Assembly: GCF_001949145.1 (NCBI RefSeq)
Contig: NW_019091407.1
Span: 378,820 to 442,819, forward strand
Source: Acanthaster planci
Taxonomy: Eukaryota > Echinodermata > Asteroidea > Valvatida > Acanthasteridae
Reading direction: 5' to 3'
Length of the DNA stretch: 64,000 bases
The translations under genes were made by a program, and so were the position numbers. A model generated the notes under the pieces. It searched no databases, was not told the origin of the DNA, and was given only the letters and a program-made list of their open reading frames with translations. Positions 1-12,666 of the stretch are shown here, piece after piece (position 1 is the first letter of the stretch; the number at the start of each line of letters is the position of its first letter).

Positions 1-1787
1 GTATTTGGACGTGATTTGAACCCCTGACGTGAGGGAAGAATCACCAGTGTCGAACGGGGGAGTGTTTGCTAGAGTACATGTACTAGCACAGGTACTAGCA
101 TAGGTACTTGGAGAAGCACTTAGGCCTAATTAGAGAGCAGGACATTGCACCACCCATTGAGTACCAGTAGAACTAAACAGATGGGAATATTTGGCACAAG
201 TGAATAATGAGTACTGTAAAATCCGAGTGCTGCCTCAAGTGTTGTTGTGATTCTATAGTATCTCGATAGTGTGGTCACAGACTTGCCTCTTACAATTCAA
301 TAGATGCCTATCGTCCTTGCTCGGTTCTCTGCATTCAGTGCCATTCGTGCTCTTAGCAAGGGAAAAACAATATTTCTGGTCTTCACGTCCCCAGCGACCA
401 TTTCAGTTTGTTCGGTGGCATGTAGAAACTTAGGCTAATAGTTACATCGTTCCATGACATTGTTCTGCATGTCCGCCCCTAACTTCCCCAGTGGAGCCTG
501 TCCACAAAACACATTTCGCCATATGAAGGGTTTTGTGGAAGTCGGATAAATGAGCCTTTCCTTCTATTTCAACTTCTGTTTGTGTCCCCTTCTTTTTTGG
601 AGATCCAGCCCAGTGATGGTTGCTGGGATATGCAATAATAGTGATGTGCTTCGTGAACTTGCGCACAGAAGCTATTTCCAGATATTTTACAGAGTGGTAT
701 TGAAGTATTTTGCAAAGACTGACCTGGCCTTAATTTCAAAGTGTGCCGTTGGAGCTTTAAGCTTAGATCGTAGAGTGTGCACCAACGTGTCGGCAACTGT
801 GGCATGGGTCGGTCGTGACGAACGCTAGATTTCCGGGCAATTCAGTGGGGTTGAAGGGAAAGGTTAGCATACAAACATGTCGAAGGGTAATACGCATACA
901 AAAATTCCCCCAGCCTAGCGTGTATTGCATCCAAGAGGGTTATTTTGGGGAACTTGTAGCAGATAGTATATTGTCCATATAGAACAACCTTGTTGAATCT
1001 TGCATTAAATATCATTGATGACTCAGAATGTTACTCAGTACATTTGTTCTGTGGAATGAAGTTGAAAGCAAAGTTTTGATTTGAAATTCTGTTTGAAAAG
1101 TCACATTCTTGTGGAAGTAATCAACATTGCTGTTTTTATTTTTTACGCTTCTGTTCGCTGCAGTATGTAAAATATTCGTGTACAGGTTTGCGTAAATACC
1201 TTGAATGTGTTTTCATTTTTGCATCTTTTATACATTAATGGATTTTGTTTGGCAGAATTATTCAGGTTCTGAGATTAATGTACAGCTTTACTTTGCAATT
1301 ATATTTCCTGCTGAATTTTCTGTTTACGCTACTATGGTATGCACGCTTTCACCGTGGGGAATGGTTTCAATGAATCGCTGAAGTATAAATTGTAAATGGC
1401 TTCTGAGTTTCATAGACAGTGGATTATTTATACATGCAGCTCATAAATGATTACTTTTAAGTTGGAGGCTGAAGATGCCAGAGTGTTTTTTCCAGGAGTC
1501 CACTGAGTAGATCTATGTATATTGCATCGGTTATATTATTGATCTTCCGGCCGTCTGCCGTAGTTCCTTCTTTAAAACGAGAGGTGAAAATGGGAGGAAA
1601 ACTAACGAACTCTAAACAACCCTCAACGTTTAAACAACACGGAAGGAAAACCTCCCTTGGGAGATATTGAAATTGTAAAATTGAGGTATATGTATCTTTT
1701 TAATAATTGAAAGATTAACAAAAGAAACGACTGTGTGCCGTGGAAAACAAACTTCTGATTGTTTTGTAACAAGTCGCTAGCTTTTGT
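1..1787. other. No gene recognised
   Basis: AT-rich sequence with short chance ORFs only (the longest about 92 codons). Near the left edge (about 8-30, minus) a GGGGTTCAAATC resembles a tRNA B box, but the flanking stem does not pair. Confidence 0.5.
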
Positions 1788-2130
1788 GACTCAAGTTGAG
1801 TCATTGTAACGCGTGACTCGAGTCGAGTCATTCGGCAAGAAAGTCGAGTCAATTACTTAGCTGGAGTCAGTTCGAGTTACAAATATTGAGAGTAATACGA
1901 TTCATAAAAGTGTAATGAGTAAAATGTGGTCAAACCACATCTTACGCTTGATGGAGTATCACTGTAAGTTACTGCAAATATTTTGTAACAAAGAACTTTG
2001 CTTTTATTTTTGGGACGATGAGGGACTCGAGTCGAGTCACAAATTACTCGTCGGAACTCGAGTCTGCAAAATTGTGACTCGAGCCGGACTCGAGTCATTG
2101 ACACGAGTCAAGTCATTGACTTGGGTCAAC
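1788..2130. repeat. GAGTC/GACTC repeat block
   Basis: Two clusters (about 1788-1880 and 2025-2130) of the palindrome-like core GACTCGAGTCGAGTCA and shorter GAGTC units flank about 150 bp of ordinary AT-rich sequence. ORFs over it are repeat translations. It may be a TIR element with repetitive arms. Confidence 0.65.
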
Positions 2131-2508
2131 CCCCTGAACATGTTACCGTTTGTGGGATGCATGCCTTCATCTTGTTTTACATCTGAACAAAGCTTTATGA
2201 ATGCATGCATAAAAGACTAGTGAACCACAAGTACATTGCCAGATTTTTTTTCTGTGATAGTATCGCATGTCATATTACTATTGGATAAGCAAGAGCTTCT
2301 ACAGGGCGCTATCGCTGAAGCAGCGTTGTTAAATTCAGAGGCAACGAAAGTGCAGTTGGTGTGCTGATGCATATCACAGGCGAATTAAGCCCTGCCCTTG
2401 GTTAAAAGCAGACGACTGCGGATAGGTCTATAACCTGTGTCACTTGAAGCCCGCTGTGCTCATGCGACTGTCTTCGTCAAGGTGTTGGATGTCGTGCACA
2501 GTGATCAC

Positions 2509-2601
2509 TGGCAGATTCCTCCACCAAGGCTAGCGACATGACACCTTGCACCATACATAGCTCTGCCTTGAACTTTTGGCAGATTCCTCCACCAAGGCTA
2601 G
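2509..2601 (+). repeat. Perfect 25-bp direct repeat, period 68
   Basis: TGGCAGATTCCTCCACCAAG followed by GCTAG occurs at 2509-2533 and again at 2577-2601, without mismatch. Confidence 0.8.
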
Positions 2602-4352
2602 TAAACCAGCCAAGTCCGAAAGGTGTACGGCGGACTGTAAAATCTGTATTAGAGTAATGCAGTAACTATTTATATTTTCATCAGTACCGCATGGAATTCT
2701 GAAAAGAGTGTTGGTATTTATTTACATTAACTGTGCTGAACATATTTCTCCGTTTTGATCTATTTTGGTAACCAGTTATTTGAATCTTTTATTACGATCT
2801 TACCATATATAGTTACCGTATTTAACGGATTATTTACAGTGATATTTCCAAGTCTGTATTTGCACGCCATTTATTTTGTAGCGCTGTACATATTTTATAA
2901 ACTTTGTTCTTATAACATTCCATTATTTACATTACGTCCGTCTCTACACTTGTTGTATCAGCAGTTTTTTATACCTTTTTATGAGCAGAACGTGAAGAAA
3001 TGGCTGAAATGACAGTGATACTTATTTAGTAAACAAGCTTTGTGCAAATCAATGGTGATGCTAGTGTGGATTTTAAAAGGCGTCGCCTCGTAACGACTCA
3101 GCAAGCAATTGGAAACGGTCGCCGACACTTTGTTGAACGACTGCGGCCTCTTCTAGCGAGAGAAACGATGCTAACGATGCGCATTTGCGTCGGTTCTTAG
3201 CCTTTCTTGAATCCGTCCCTGACAAAAACAGCCAAGTGCAATTATCCGAGAAGCCACAAAGCGTGCCTTACTCCCTTTGGTTGGCCTATGAAGTATACTG
3301 ATGTAATGATGACAAGAGGCGACTCTTACTGGTCAATGTGTGATGTGCTTTCAAATACAGGGAAGCTTTCCCATAACTTCCTGTGCCTGTATATTTTTCA
3401 AATGTTAAACTTTATAATGTTAACATATAATGTTTTTTGTATACTTCACTTTTTCAAGAGACCATGAAATTGACGTTCAGTGGTTTGCGTTTGAAGTAAA
3501 TCTCTGCACGTGTAGTGTTACCTTATATTTGTAGTGAGCTTTTTTGCGACGTGTTCCTTTGCCCTTTTCTGGTCGGCGTTCATTCTAATTTTATTTTTTT
3601 TTCAGTTTCGAATCAAATGTTTATTTTTCCGTTTTGTGTTATTCAAATAGTATGCTATATTGTAGATTTCAATTTATTATTACTGTTCTGAAGGATAAAG
3701 TAGCCACATACTTAATTCAATCAAGGACAAAGTTTCAAGCCCTGTTTGGATCCTTCTCTGATTAGTGATTGATTATACCAATGCTTTAATTTCCCAGCTC
3801 TCAGTGGAGTCGATTGTGCTGTTTGTGATTTTCATATGCCTGATTGTACTCTCATAAATAATCGTTGTTCGGTTACCTGGTTAGTGTTTAAGTACCCAAC
3901 CCGTTACATCAGGCACTTTGCTCCCTCATTAGCGTTCGAGTTTACTCAGAATGAATATGTCAACATCGCCTCTGTGCAGTCGAGACGGCAGAAGCTGGAG
4001 CCGCTGCATGAACACGCGTGTCCCGGCCCATGGGTCAGGGTATGTCATGATATGTCATTGTCCAACGCGTGGCCGCGCGGCTCCTCAGTGTGCAGAACCA
4101 ATTTCGCCATCGGCCGCACTAATGTCATGCGCAGAGAGGAAGATGTTTGGCAGATGCACCTCCTGGCACTCAGGTGGGGAAGACTGAAATGCCAGGCTCT
4201 GCTGTCGTGGGACACGTTGGGAAAAAAAAAAGCCTGCACCGCCGAGGCGCACTGTTCTGATGTGATGGTGACTTAGAAGATTAAATCATTTGTTCGTCAT
4301 GTCTTTCCTGTACAGGGGAGGGGCGTCTGTAACCGAAAGGTTCACTGACTAA
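2602..4352. other. No gene recognised; one 146-codon ORF of unclear status
   Basis: The plus-strand ORF at 3836-4276 lies in a GC-richer patch (contains RREEDVWQMHLLALRWGRLK), directly before the TIR element at 4353. I see no family motif and no clear splice sites, so I do not call it a gene. The rest is AT-rich. Confidence 0.4.
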
Positions 4353-5126
4353 GGGGCCGTTCAAAATTTCTGATGTTTTTAAATTTTGTAGAAATTGTTT
4401 TGAACCACACACCCTCCCACCTACCCACCCTCATTTTCGATTAAAAAAAAATGATTGTGTTCAAGAGCTCAGCGACGGTCAAGCAGAAAATCAGGTTTCA
4501 CTGAACCGATGAAAATACGTGCACTGAAACCTCGACATAAATAGATGAAATTGAAAAATACCAGTATGTAAAGAGCAATATCATTTTGTGAACTAACTTG
4601 TGAAACCTTTTTTTTTTTTTTTTTCATGTTTTCGGGTTGTCAAAATTCAGAATGTCTCATGTTGTCGCTGGGGGTCACTGGGTCCCGTTCATTCCATGTC
4701 GTTCTCCCTCCCTCTAGCGGTAGGAACTACTTCACTGTGCATGCATCTCGTGTGCTTCCACGCAATTTGCGCGATGCAAGTTGCTTCACGTTTGCGTGAA
4801 AGCCTGCAGTTGCAAAGTACCACTAACGGCGACCATTTTGTATCTGATTTCATGCACCCTCATCTACACGAACATTTAGGGACAATTTATTTTAGGCGAC
4901 ACATACAATAATATACAATTTTTTTTAGACGACACAAACAATGCGTTCGCCGTCAGAATAGGCCGGGTATCACACGGATCGCTGGCGCGGCGCGCGTCAT
5001 TTACGCGACTCAAAATATCGATTTGTTTTTCCTTTTTTTATTTGAAAATTTCGATTTTCAAAAATTTACCTTGAGCCACCCACCACTATTTCGAAAAAAC
5101 ACCATAGAAAATTTTGAATGGCCCCC
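4353..5126. mobile_element. TIR element, about 0.77 kb
   Basis: Left end GGGGCCGTTCAAAATTTCTG and right end AAAATTTTGAATGGCCCC are inverted repeats; the subterminal regions also pair (..CACCCTCATTTTCGA / TTTCGAAAAAAC..). Chance ORFs inside (around 4600-4911) show no transposase features. No clear target-site duplication. Confidence 0.7.
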
Positions 5127-5598
5127 AAGTCAAATCAAAGGTCAGTACTAACGATGAAATGCGTCCTAGGGAAATTTCCTCTTGCAAACGCGTGTACCTC
5201 TTAGGCCAATGAACTGCTTTAAATGCTTACTGTTTTTGACAGTGAAAGTTGCACACTCGCTCATTTATCGTCCACATACACCTCCAGAAAGATATACGTA
5301 TTTTCACCCTAAAAGAGCCGGGGGGGTTGTACCCTGTCGGAGCTGAAGGAAGGGGAGGGAATCTACCCTCAAAAACTCGACCGTCAAAACTCAATCGTTT
5401 TGAAACTTACTTGAGTGTCAAGACACTAATTAACAGTAATTTTAAACGTGAAATTTCAGATGGGGCTTTGATATTTGAAGTTCAAAAGATGGTGTGCACA
5501 TCATTGGTGTAAAAATGACCGCAGGTTGTTACTATAAAAAATCCTTGGGGTTCAGCGCGTGGAAAAAAGCACTGCGACGATATTGGAGAAAATGTTGT

Positions 5599-5665
5599 AG
5601 GGGCGGATTCCACCCCCGGCTCTGTTAAGGGCTTACCCCTTAACTGGCTCCAAAATTCCGCCCCT
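5599..5665. repeat. 67-bp imperfect palindrome
   Basis: AGGGGCGGATTCCACCCCCG..GTTAAGGG pairs with CCCCTTAAC..AATTCCGCCCCT. It may be a collapsed pair of TIRs from a GGGGCGGA-ended element. Confidence 0.55.
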
Positions 5666-8600
5666 GAGGTCCTTTTGCTCTAGTTTAGGCAAAGTGGGAT
5701 CCAAAATGCTTATATTAAACCTGCCGCTGCTGATAACAACGTATGTATTGCCGCTCTTTCATCCGATAGAATTTTATTTTAAGCAGGCGCTTTGTCCGCC
5801 CCTGCCTGCATGGTTTCCAGTCTTCCTCTTTAATTAAACAACGGTACAAAATGTTTATACCAAAAGGTACGTTTTTACCCCCCAAATTTTGGAACATTGA
5901 AATAAGTTTAATGTAAAATTTGGCTAAGCATTAATTGCAAGTGTTCTACCAATAAATATATTTGTTCTGATTTATACAATCCATAAATACAGCCATCATA
6001 AGAGAAGAACTTATCACCAATCTCTGAGCTACACATTCCATGCCTATGAATTCTGATGTAGTCTGATTTTTTTTTTCAAAGTAGACCGTAAATATTAGGC
6101 CTATTCCACGGCTTGCTGTGTAAGATGTTCCATTACCCATTGATTGGCTACAATACGAATATAGTGTACAGTAGACGACTTTAACCCCCTAGGGAGTATG
6201 TAAAATCATATTAAAATCGGGGGGTTGGGAAGTTGGGTGTACATAAACATGACGGAATACCTTTGCTTGAATATCATCCAAACATTCCCCGTATCAGAAT
6301 AACATTAACATGTTGCGTTTGACATACAAAATAGAGAATAGGGGAGAAACAGAGCGGTTTACTTTTACCGGTGAACACAAGTTTGAAATTGTTCCAGTTT
6401 TTCATTTGAAAACGCATGTTTTATCATCCAAATTTCGGCTATTTTGTTGACACAAAGCCAAGTCATATCTCAATAACAAAATATTACACCGTTGATGCAT
6501 AACAATACCGGTACTGTTAGTTATCGTTGAATCTGCCCTTTTACATTACAGGGGAAAAAACACTTTGTACTTTATTGAAATCGAACTTTGGAGTCTTCCC
6601 AACTCTTTCTTCTTGCATGCACACAAAACAAAACCCAACAAATGCTGCTGTCTGCATCAGGCAGCATCAACATTATCTCCATGGCACTCTTTTTTTTTAA
6701 TCCGAGCGTAATTTAATTTCCGGTCACACGAATCAAAACGGCGAGGAACGTGCGCGGAGGCATGCGTTACACTACATGCATTAAAATCTCAGCCATGTCA
6801 AGTCCGAGTGCCGGGATATCGCTCAATGTCAGATCTTTTATTTCGGCCCAGACAGAAGTATAGACGGGCAAAACAATCAATTTCTGTTGCCGTTGCGCCA
6901 AAATGTAATATATGACGTAGTAATCGTATCCGCGACATGTGTTAAAGCTCGATGAGTCTGAACTGAAGCTACCCGCACAAATAAAACACAGTAACAACAA
7001 TAACACATTGTTTTGGTTCCGAAGACACCAACAGTACTGCGTAAAGTCTTGACATCTGTTATTTTCTGAAGTACTACGGAAGGAATTTCGTAGTATAAAC
7101 ACAGGTGTAGTGTGTCTGAGTTTTTTTATATTCAGTTGCAAGCGAGCGTGATATTTCAATGCTGCAATTATTTGTGATAATACAGACCTTCAAAATGTGT
7201 CTCAGATAACCTTATTTCAAAGGGTATTTTACTGCCTTTGGGCATTTGTGTTAATGACTGTTTCTATATTCATGAGCAAAACTGTAATGCCATCTCAGGA
7301 AGAAGCCTCAATGTTACATTCGTTTGTACGCAAAAAAGTCCTGATTTTTTGGTAGATTTCCTGGACTCAGTTTTCTCTTTGCTGATTCATTTTTGTTTAT
7401 GTGCGAAGCAATTAGCAAGCATTAATCCCTCTCTCAGATATATTGGCAGTAGGTAGATTCTCAGCGGGTTCATACTTTGAACGGAACACTTATGAACTAA
7501 ACCGTGTCTTCCTTGGATGACGCCACAGCAACAGCGCCCTCGGTTGTCCTGGAAACCATGGAAAAGTGTATTCTTTTAAGACGTGCACTTTTCAATGCAT
7601 TTAACCTAATAAGAATGCAAAAGAGTTTTCATACGTTGAAGAAGTATACAAAGTCGAAGAAAATTGTTTCTAACAAAAAAATCCTCACAGCTAGTATACT
7701 TTAACTAAATACCAAATATAAGTATAGGATTGCATATCAAACGATATATTCATCCAGTCCTGCGTATGGCGCTGGATGCTCCTTTCGACGTGTGCCGGAA
7801 TTCCCAGCATTTTTATTACCCCAAAAAATTCAGTGCTGTGCCTCACTTAAATGCATAATCCTATCCATGAACTGGATTAAGAAGAAAACCTGGTAATTGT
7901 TAATGTTGACACAATTTACACACTTGTAAATTCGTGTCGTCAAACTTTGATGAGCCAATCGGAGCAGGAGTCACGGGGAAACAAGACGCTGCAGAAGGCT
8001 CTCCTGCCTGGACATTTTTCGCAGTCTTAACCTTATTGATTTTCTATCATGTTTCCTGTATCTACTTTATATGTTTTGAAGCGCTGAATGGAATAGCAGC
8101 ATGCCAGACTATTTTGCGATTGAAGTGCGGTCCAAGACTTTTCTTTTTCAAAAGTAGCTCAAAAGTATGTTCCATCACAAAATGGTTCACCAGAGTAGAA
8201 AGATATTTTGCTTTCACTTTTCCCGAGTTCGAAAACCGAAAAATATATACCTCACTTTCAAGTTACCGTGGCCGACTCGTGAGAGGCCGGTGACTCTTCC
8301 TCGTTAGGAATTCTTTAATCAAATGTACACACTTGCACTTCACGCATGTCCACCAGAAAATACCATGCCATGCAAGGGGTCGAGATTTTTGTTACATATA
8401 ATAGCCATTAAGATAGTATACAGCTCCACGTCCTGTTTTGATACTAAAAGCTGCCATTTCATTCGGCCACTGCCATATCGTTCTCATATACTCTCCTCAT
8501 GTGCTTCAAGGCAAGATTGCTTTCATAACGCAGGCAATGCAACTTGAGATATAGGGCACATTTACTATTTCATAACGACCATCAGGGACCATGACCGCGC

Positions 8601-9517
8601 GCACTATTGGGGCAATTTACCACGCGAGAATTCTAAATGAGCTGCGTTTCAAGACGGCATATTCCCCCAAATCATAATTATGTCCCATGCAAACACAATG
8701 CGTCGAATCTCCGCTAGTGCAAAAGATGGGATTCCTATCATACAATTATGCGGTTTCTCTGCAAGTCAGTGTTACTATTGCAAACTGCGTTAACAGCTTT
8801 GGTGCTTCGACACTTTGAATTCTCATGGCCAATTTAAGGCTCGGCATTGCTTCCTTTTTTCTTTTCATACTTCGTCCGCGTCAAATCAAGCCATGTCAAT
8901 GTCCCCTGATGCTTACCCTTTGTAGCGATGCACATCATGCAGCGCTATCCATTGACACTTTTTTTCAAAAAGGAAGCCACAAGCAGTGTTACTTACATAT
9001 CCTTTCCAAGCATCTAACGAACAATTTGGTAAGCCCGAAATACATTGACACCTACATGACGTTGTAAGGAGGAAGGCAATTTGTTCGAAGCTCCACTTTA
9101 ATAATACCTTGTTCTATTTTAACTTAAAGGAAAACACTGTTTTTGTATTCCAGTATACATATCTTGTATCCAGGGTATTATTCACTTAAAAACCTTTGCT
9201 CAAGCTGATTTTACTTAATACTAGAAACCGACAGTTGTGACTTTTAATTTGGACGAGGAGCAGATTTATACATGTAGAACGGTGTTATCAAAAAGCATCT
9301 TCACATTTTTTCTTACCAAATCACATCCGTAATCTTCAATCAAACTGTTACAAAGAACTCACTTTGATAGACCCATCCTCATTGTGATCGTATGGGTTTT
9401 GAATGTGATATAGGGAGATAGCAGCTATTACCATAGTTACCTTAATCCCCCTTTCCCATCAGAGAGCATTGGTTCTATGGTGGAAGTTGGATATGTCTTG
9501 TTATTTACTTGGTTGAG
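5666..9517. other. No gene recognised
   Basis: Apart from the repeat at 7495-7690, only short ORFs without domain features, and AT-rich sequence. Confidence 0.5.
7495..7690 (+). repeat. Dispersed repeat related to 55355-55520
   Basis: Shares CACAGCAACAGCGCCCTC, then TGCACTTTTC and a GTTTCATAC / TTTTCATACGTT block, in the same order, with 55355-55520. The 66-codon ORF over it has no recognisable product. Confidence 0.45.
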
Positions 9518-9690
9518 TTTGAAGTTTTCGCGAGCCGGGTCTTTTACGCGTTACATGCCTCTTCGACCAATAGGGTGTCGTAATTTGCCAAACGCACGCG
9601 CGCGTTCAGCTGAAGAATGTGCGTGTGAGTGCGGTGCCACCGCAGTTAGGGTGTCTTGTCGGATTAGTCTATAGCGCTACCCTCTCAAAA
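9518..9690 (+). repeat. SINE-like dispersed repeat, copy 1
   Basis: Contains GTTACATGCCTCTTCGACC, AATAGGGTGTCGTAATTTGC and CAGCTGAAGAATGTGCGTG with TGAGTGCGGTGCCAC, the same ordered blocks as at 41093-41290 and, inverted, 55820-56015. No ORF supported. Family not identified; tRNA relation not established. Confidence 0.65.
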
Positions 9691-12057
9691 GAGTACCGTA
9701 CAGCTTGCCATGGCTCGTTCGTGATGTGTGGCCATTGAAACAATTCATTAGTTTACGGACATACATCAAGTTAAGTATAAGCATTGCCCATCAGTTGAAA
9801 GTCTTGCTATAAAGCCCTTATAATGCGTTAAGGCACTTCAAGTAAACCTGCATGAACGTTTGAGAAAGAAAACGTTATCATGAGTTGAAACATTTACATC
9901 TAATATACGCGGAGATCTGAAAGGCGCGCAATGAGGAACAGGCGAACATTTCATAGTTTAACATGACAGGTAGCTTGGCAGCAGCTGTCAGTTCAAACAA
10001 TACCTGTACTGCGTGACGAAAATGCGTCACTAATCTCTGAACTAACTTGCCCTGTCTTGTTATCTATGGAGAGTAGACATCCGATCGGGCATTTTTTTAT
10101 ATTCTTTTTCAACCAAACATATTGTGATTAACGTAGACGCTTTAATTTTGTTTAACTGCACTTTGAATAGAAGTTACGGCCAAAATACACTATAAAAGTT
10201 GTTCGAAAGTCAACCACAGGTTGCTCAAACACAAGCTTCTTTTTTGTTCTCTGACTTCCATGTTTGGTTTATATACAGCTTGGTACAGTCGGATCGACAA
10301 ACCTGATTACGGTATATGTGGATGGCCAAAGAGGAAACACTGGGGGTGTTTAATTTAATTTTGTTACGAACTCAACATTGACAAAATAAAACGCAAAAGT
10401 TCCCATTATTATCAAAAATACACTGTGTGTCGATTCCGACGAGCATTTTTCCGAGCCATTGGAACAACAGCAATTTTAAGGGGAATTATGAAAAGGCCAT
10501 GACGAATTGACACATGGCGGCATTATGGGATGAATCATAGCTGAAATTCCGCATTGCTTATTTTCTTCCAGTGGCTGGGCTGTAAAATTAAAATAATTCA
10601 TCCGGTTACAAAGACATTTATTTAGTATTTGGTAAAGACTATTATTATAAACAGTATTGGCCTTAGAATGTTCTTAAATGCAATGTGGAGGCACAGAATA
10701 AAGACTACATAAATTGCATTGTTTGTGAGCACAGTGACAAATTACTGTAGTTTGTTTCTTATTCACACTTTAACGATTGCCATCTGTTATGCAGCATAGC
10801 GGCATCAGCATAACAACATCTTGCCCTGATATGGAATGTTATCGAAAATTTTTACACACATACGCGCAGCTACTGTAAACAATACAGCAGATATTCAATT
10901 TCAGGGGCTTGACTGTAAGTTTGTTAGAGTTTCTATGGTGAATTATTAAATTGAGATTGACTGTAGCCCCGGCAACAAAAGGAATGTATTCTAACACAAA
11001 GAGCTCAAATGAAAGAATAGTGCAGGGCACTTCACCGCTCCATCTTCGGTAGACGATGAAAATGAACGTAATCACATTTTCAAAAAAAAAGTACCCCACA
11101 AAGGTGCAGATGAAACCGCACGAAATTTCAAGGTAGTCGGCCAGGAAAGAAGAACGACCACGTAATTGAAATGCGACGGATTTAATCGTTATGCAGAAGA
11201 GAGCTTTACTGAATGAAACTATATGTAACGACTTACAATGACAGTGAGTATCCAAATGCCTTGAGGTTTGTGGGATGAGGTGACTGCTCTGAGGTGCTTT
11301 TGCAAACACAAGTAAACGTTTTGCTAAATGCACAACCCTACACTCTCCACAGAAATTTTTGCCGTAAAGTCAGATGTCTTTTTGGGATAAATTGTATAAA
11401 TATGTGGAATTCAGACTCATCGTTTGAAATGGGAACAACTGCGCTGAGGTAACTATAACTTTAATGCTAAGATGTCGTTAAACGTTCAGAGTTTTATCCA
11501 TATAGAACACAGGTTCTCACAAAATGTTGCTTCATACACCGTGCGTTCACATTGGAGCGAATGAAGTTTCGTGGCAACGAAAGGCCTCGTGGCGCTACAT
11601 TGTGCTCGGAACGAGGGCGCAAGTAGACTCGTAACCTAATGTTTTTTTGGACAGTTTTACCGTATACTATGATTTCGTCGGTGATATTTTGTAAGAAAAA
11701 AAATCCTGCGCAATTAGCACTGCAAGAGCCTTGTGACAAACAGAAACCACAGTGCAGTTGCGTAACTGTTCACTTGGACATTGTGTAAACCTGACCGTTG
11801 CAATTGCTTGCCCCCACGAGCCATTCACACGCTAAATATACTATGCCTCTATATGCTTCTATATATGAAGCGCTTCATCAAATTAAAAAAAACCCAGCTT
11901 TATAAAAATCGAGTACTTGGTATATTTACGGTGAAATAGCTTGAAAAAATGGTAAATGCACTGGCAATGTTGTACCCACAATGCATTGGCCGGAGTAATG
12001 GAATCTAATTACGTTTCTGACATGACAGACGATGCAACCCTTAAAGAAATCCCTAGG
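9691..12057. other. No gene recognised
   Basis: Includes a 164-codon minus-strand ORF (10839-11333) of hydrophobic, low-information composition with no recognisable motif or in-frame exon partner. This is the region beyond the 3' end of the globin gene. Confidence 0.45.
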
Positions 12058-12079
12058 CACACACACACACACACACACA
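12058..12079 (+). repeat. (CA)11 microsatellite
   Basis: Eleven uninterrupted CA dinucleotides. Confidence 0.9.
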
Positions 12080-12202
12080 AAATACGTAATAAATTTCGTG
12101 GTATTCAGCCTTGTCTGAAACCATTTCCTATTTCTCTGAATCCCTTTATACAATATTAATACAACTTAAGCCCAATTTCTGAAAAGCAATTTTTCATATC
12201 TG

Positions 12203-12208
12203 TTTATT
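12203..12208 (-). promoter_or_regulatory. Possible poly(A) signal of the globin gene
   Basis: AATAAA on the minus strand (TTTATT on plus), about 460 bases beyond the globin stop codon. It is the first canonical hexamer I noticed downstream; transcript evidence would be needed to prove use. Confidence 0.35.
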
Positions 12209-12666
12209 GTAATAGCAATGAACCAGCGTAACATAGTATCGTGAACAAAAGCTGATGTAATTGAATTACATTCCGCAGGACAGAAAGCAAAGAAAGGGAA
12301 CCGCCTTCATCAAGTGCAGAATGCCACGGGAAACAAGGTCTGATGCATAATCAGACTGGGACAATGACAATATTAAAGCGAAGAGGAGACTGGCACAAAC
12401 GGTGTTCCTGGAGTTTTGGTTAAATGTTGAGTTCCTGTCGCACAGCAGTTGCAGAAGCCAGGGTTATTCCTCAAGGCCGATACCTGAACACGGTCTGTCT
12501 TAAACTTTCTGCATCCATGAGACCAAACTTGATCTTCATAAACACAAATGAGTGATCTGATGAAACAGCTGTCTGGACCAAACGAAGAGCTGTATGGTTC
12601 TCTAGATATCTATTCAAGAGCAATGATACTGGCGTATACATGGGAACTGTTCCGCTCCATCGTTGT

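Noticed and set aside
8-60. tRNA-like GGGGTTCAAATC on the minus strand at the left edge
   Set aside because: T-stem bases do not pair and the A box is absent in the visible part.
10839-11333. 164-codon minus-strand ORF
   Set aside because: Hydrophobic, compositionally biased, no motif, no splice partners; consistent with a chance ORF in AT-rich DNA.
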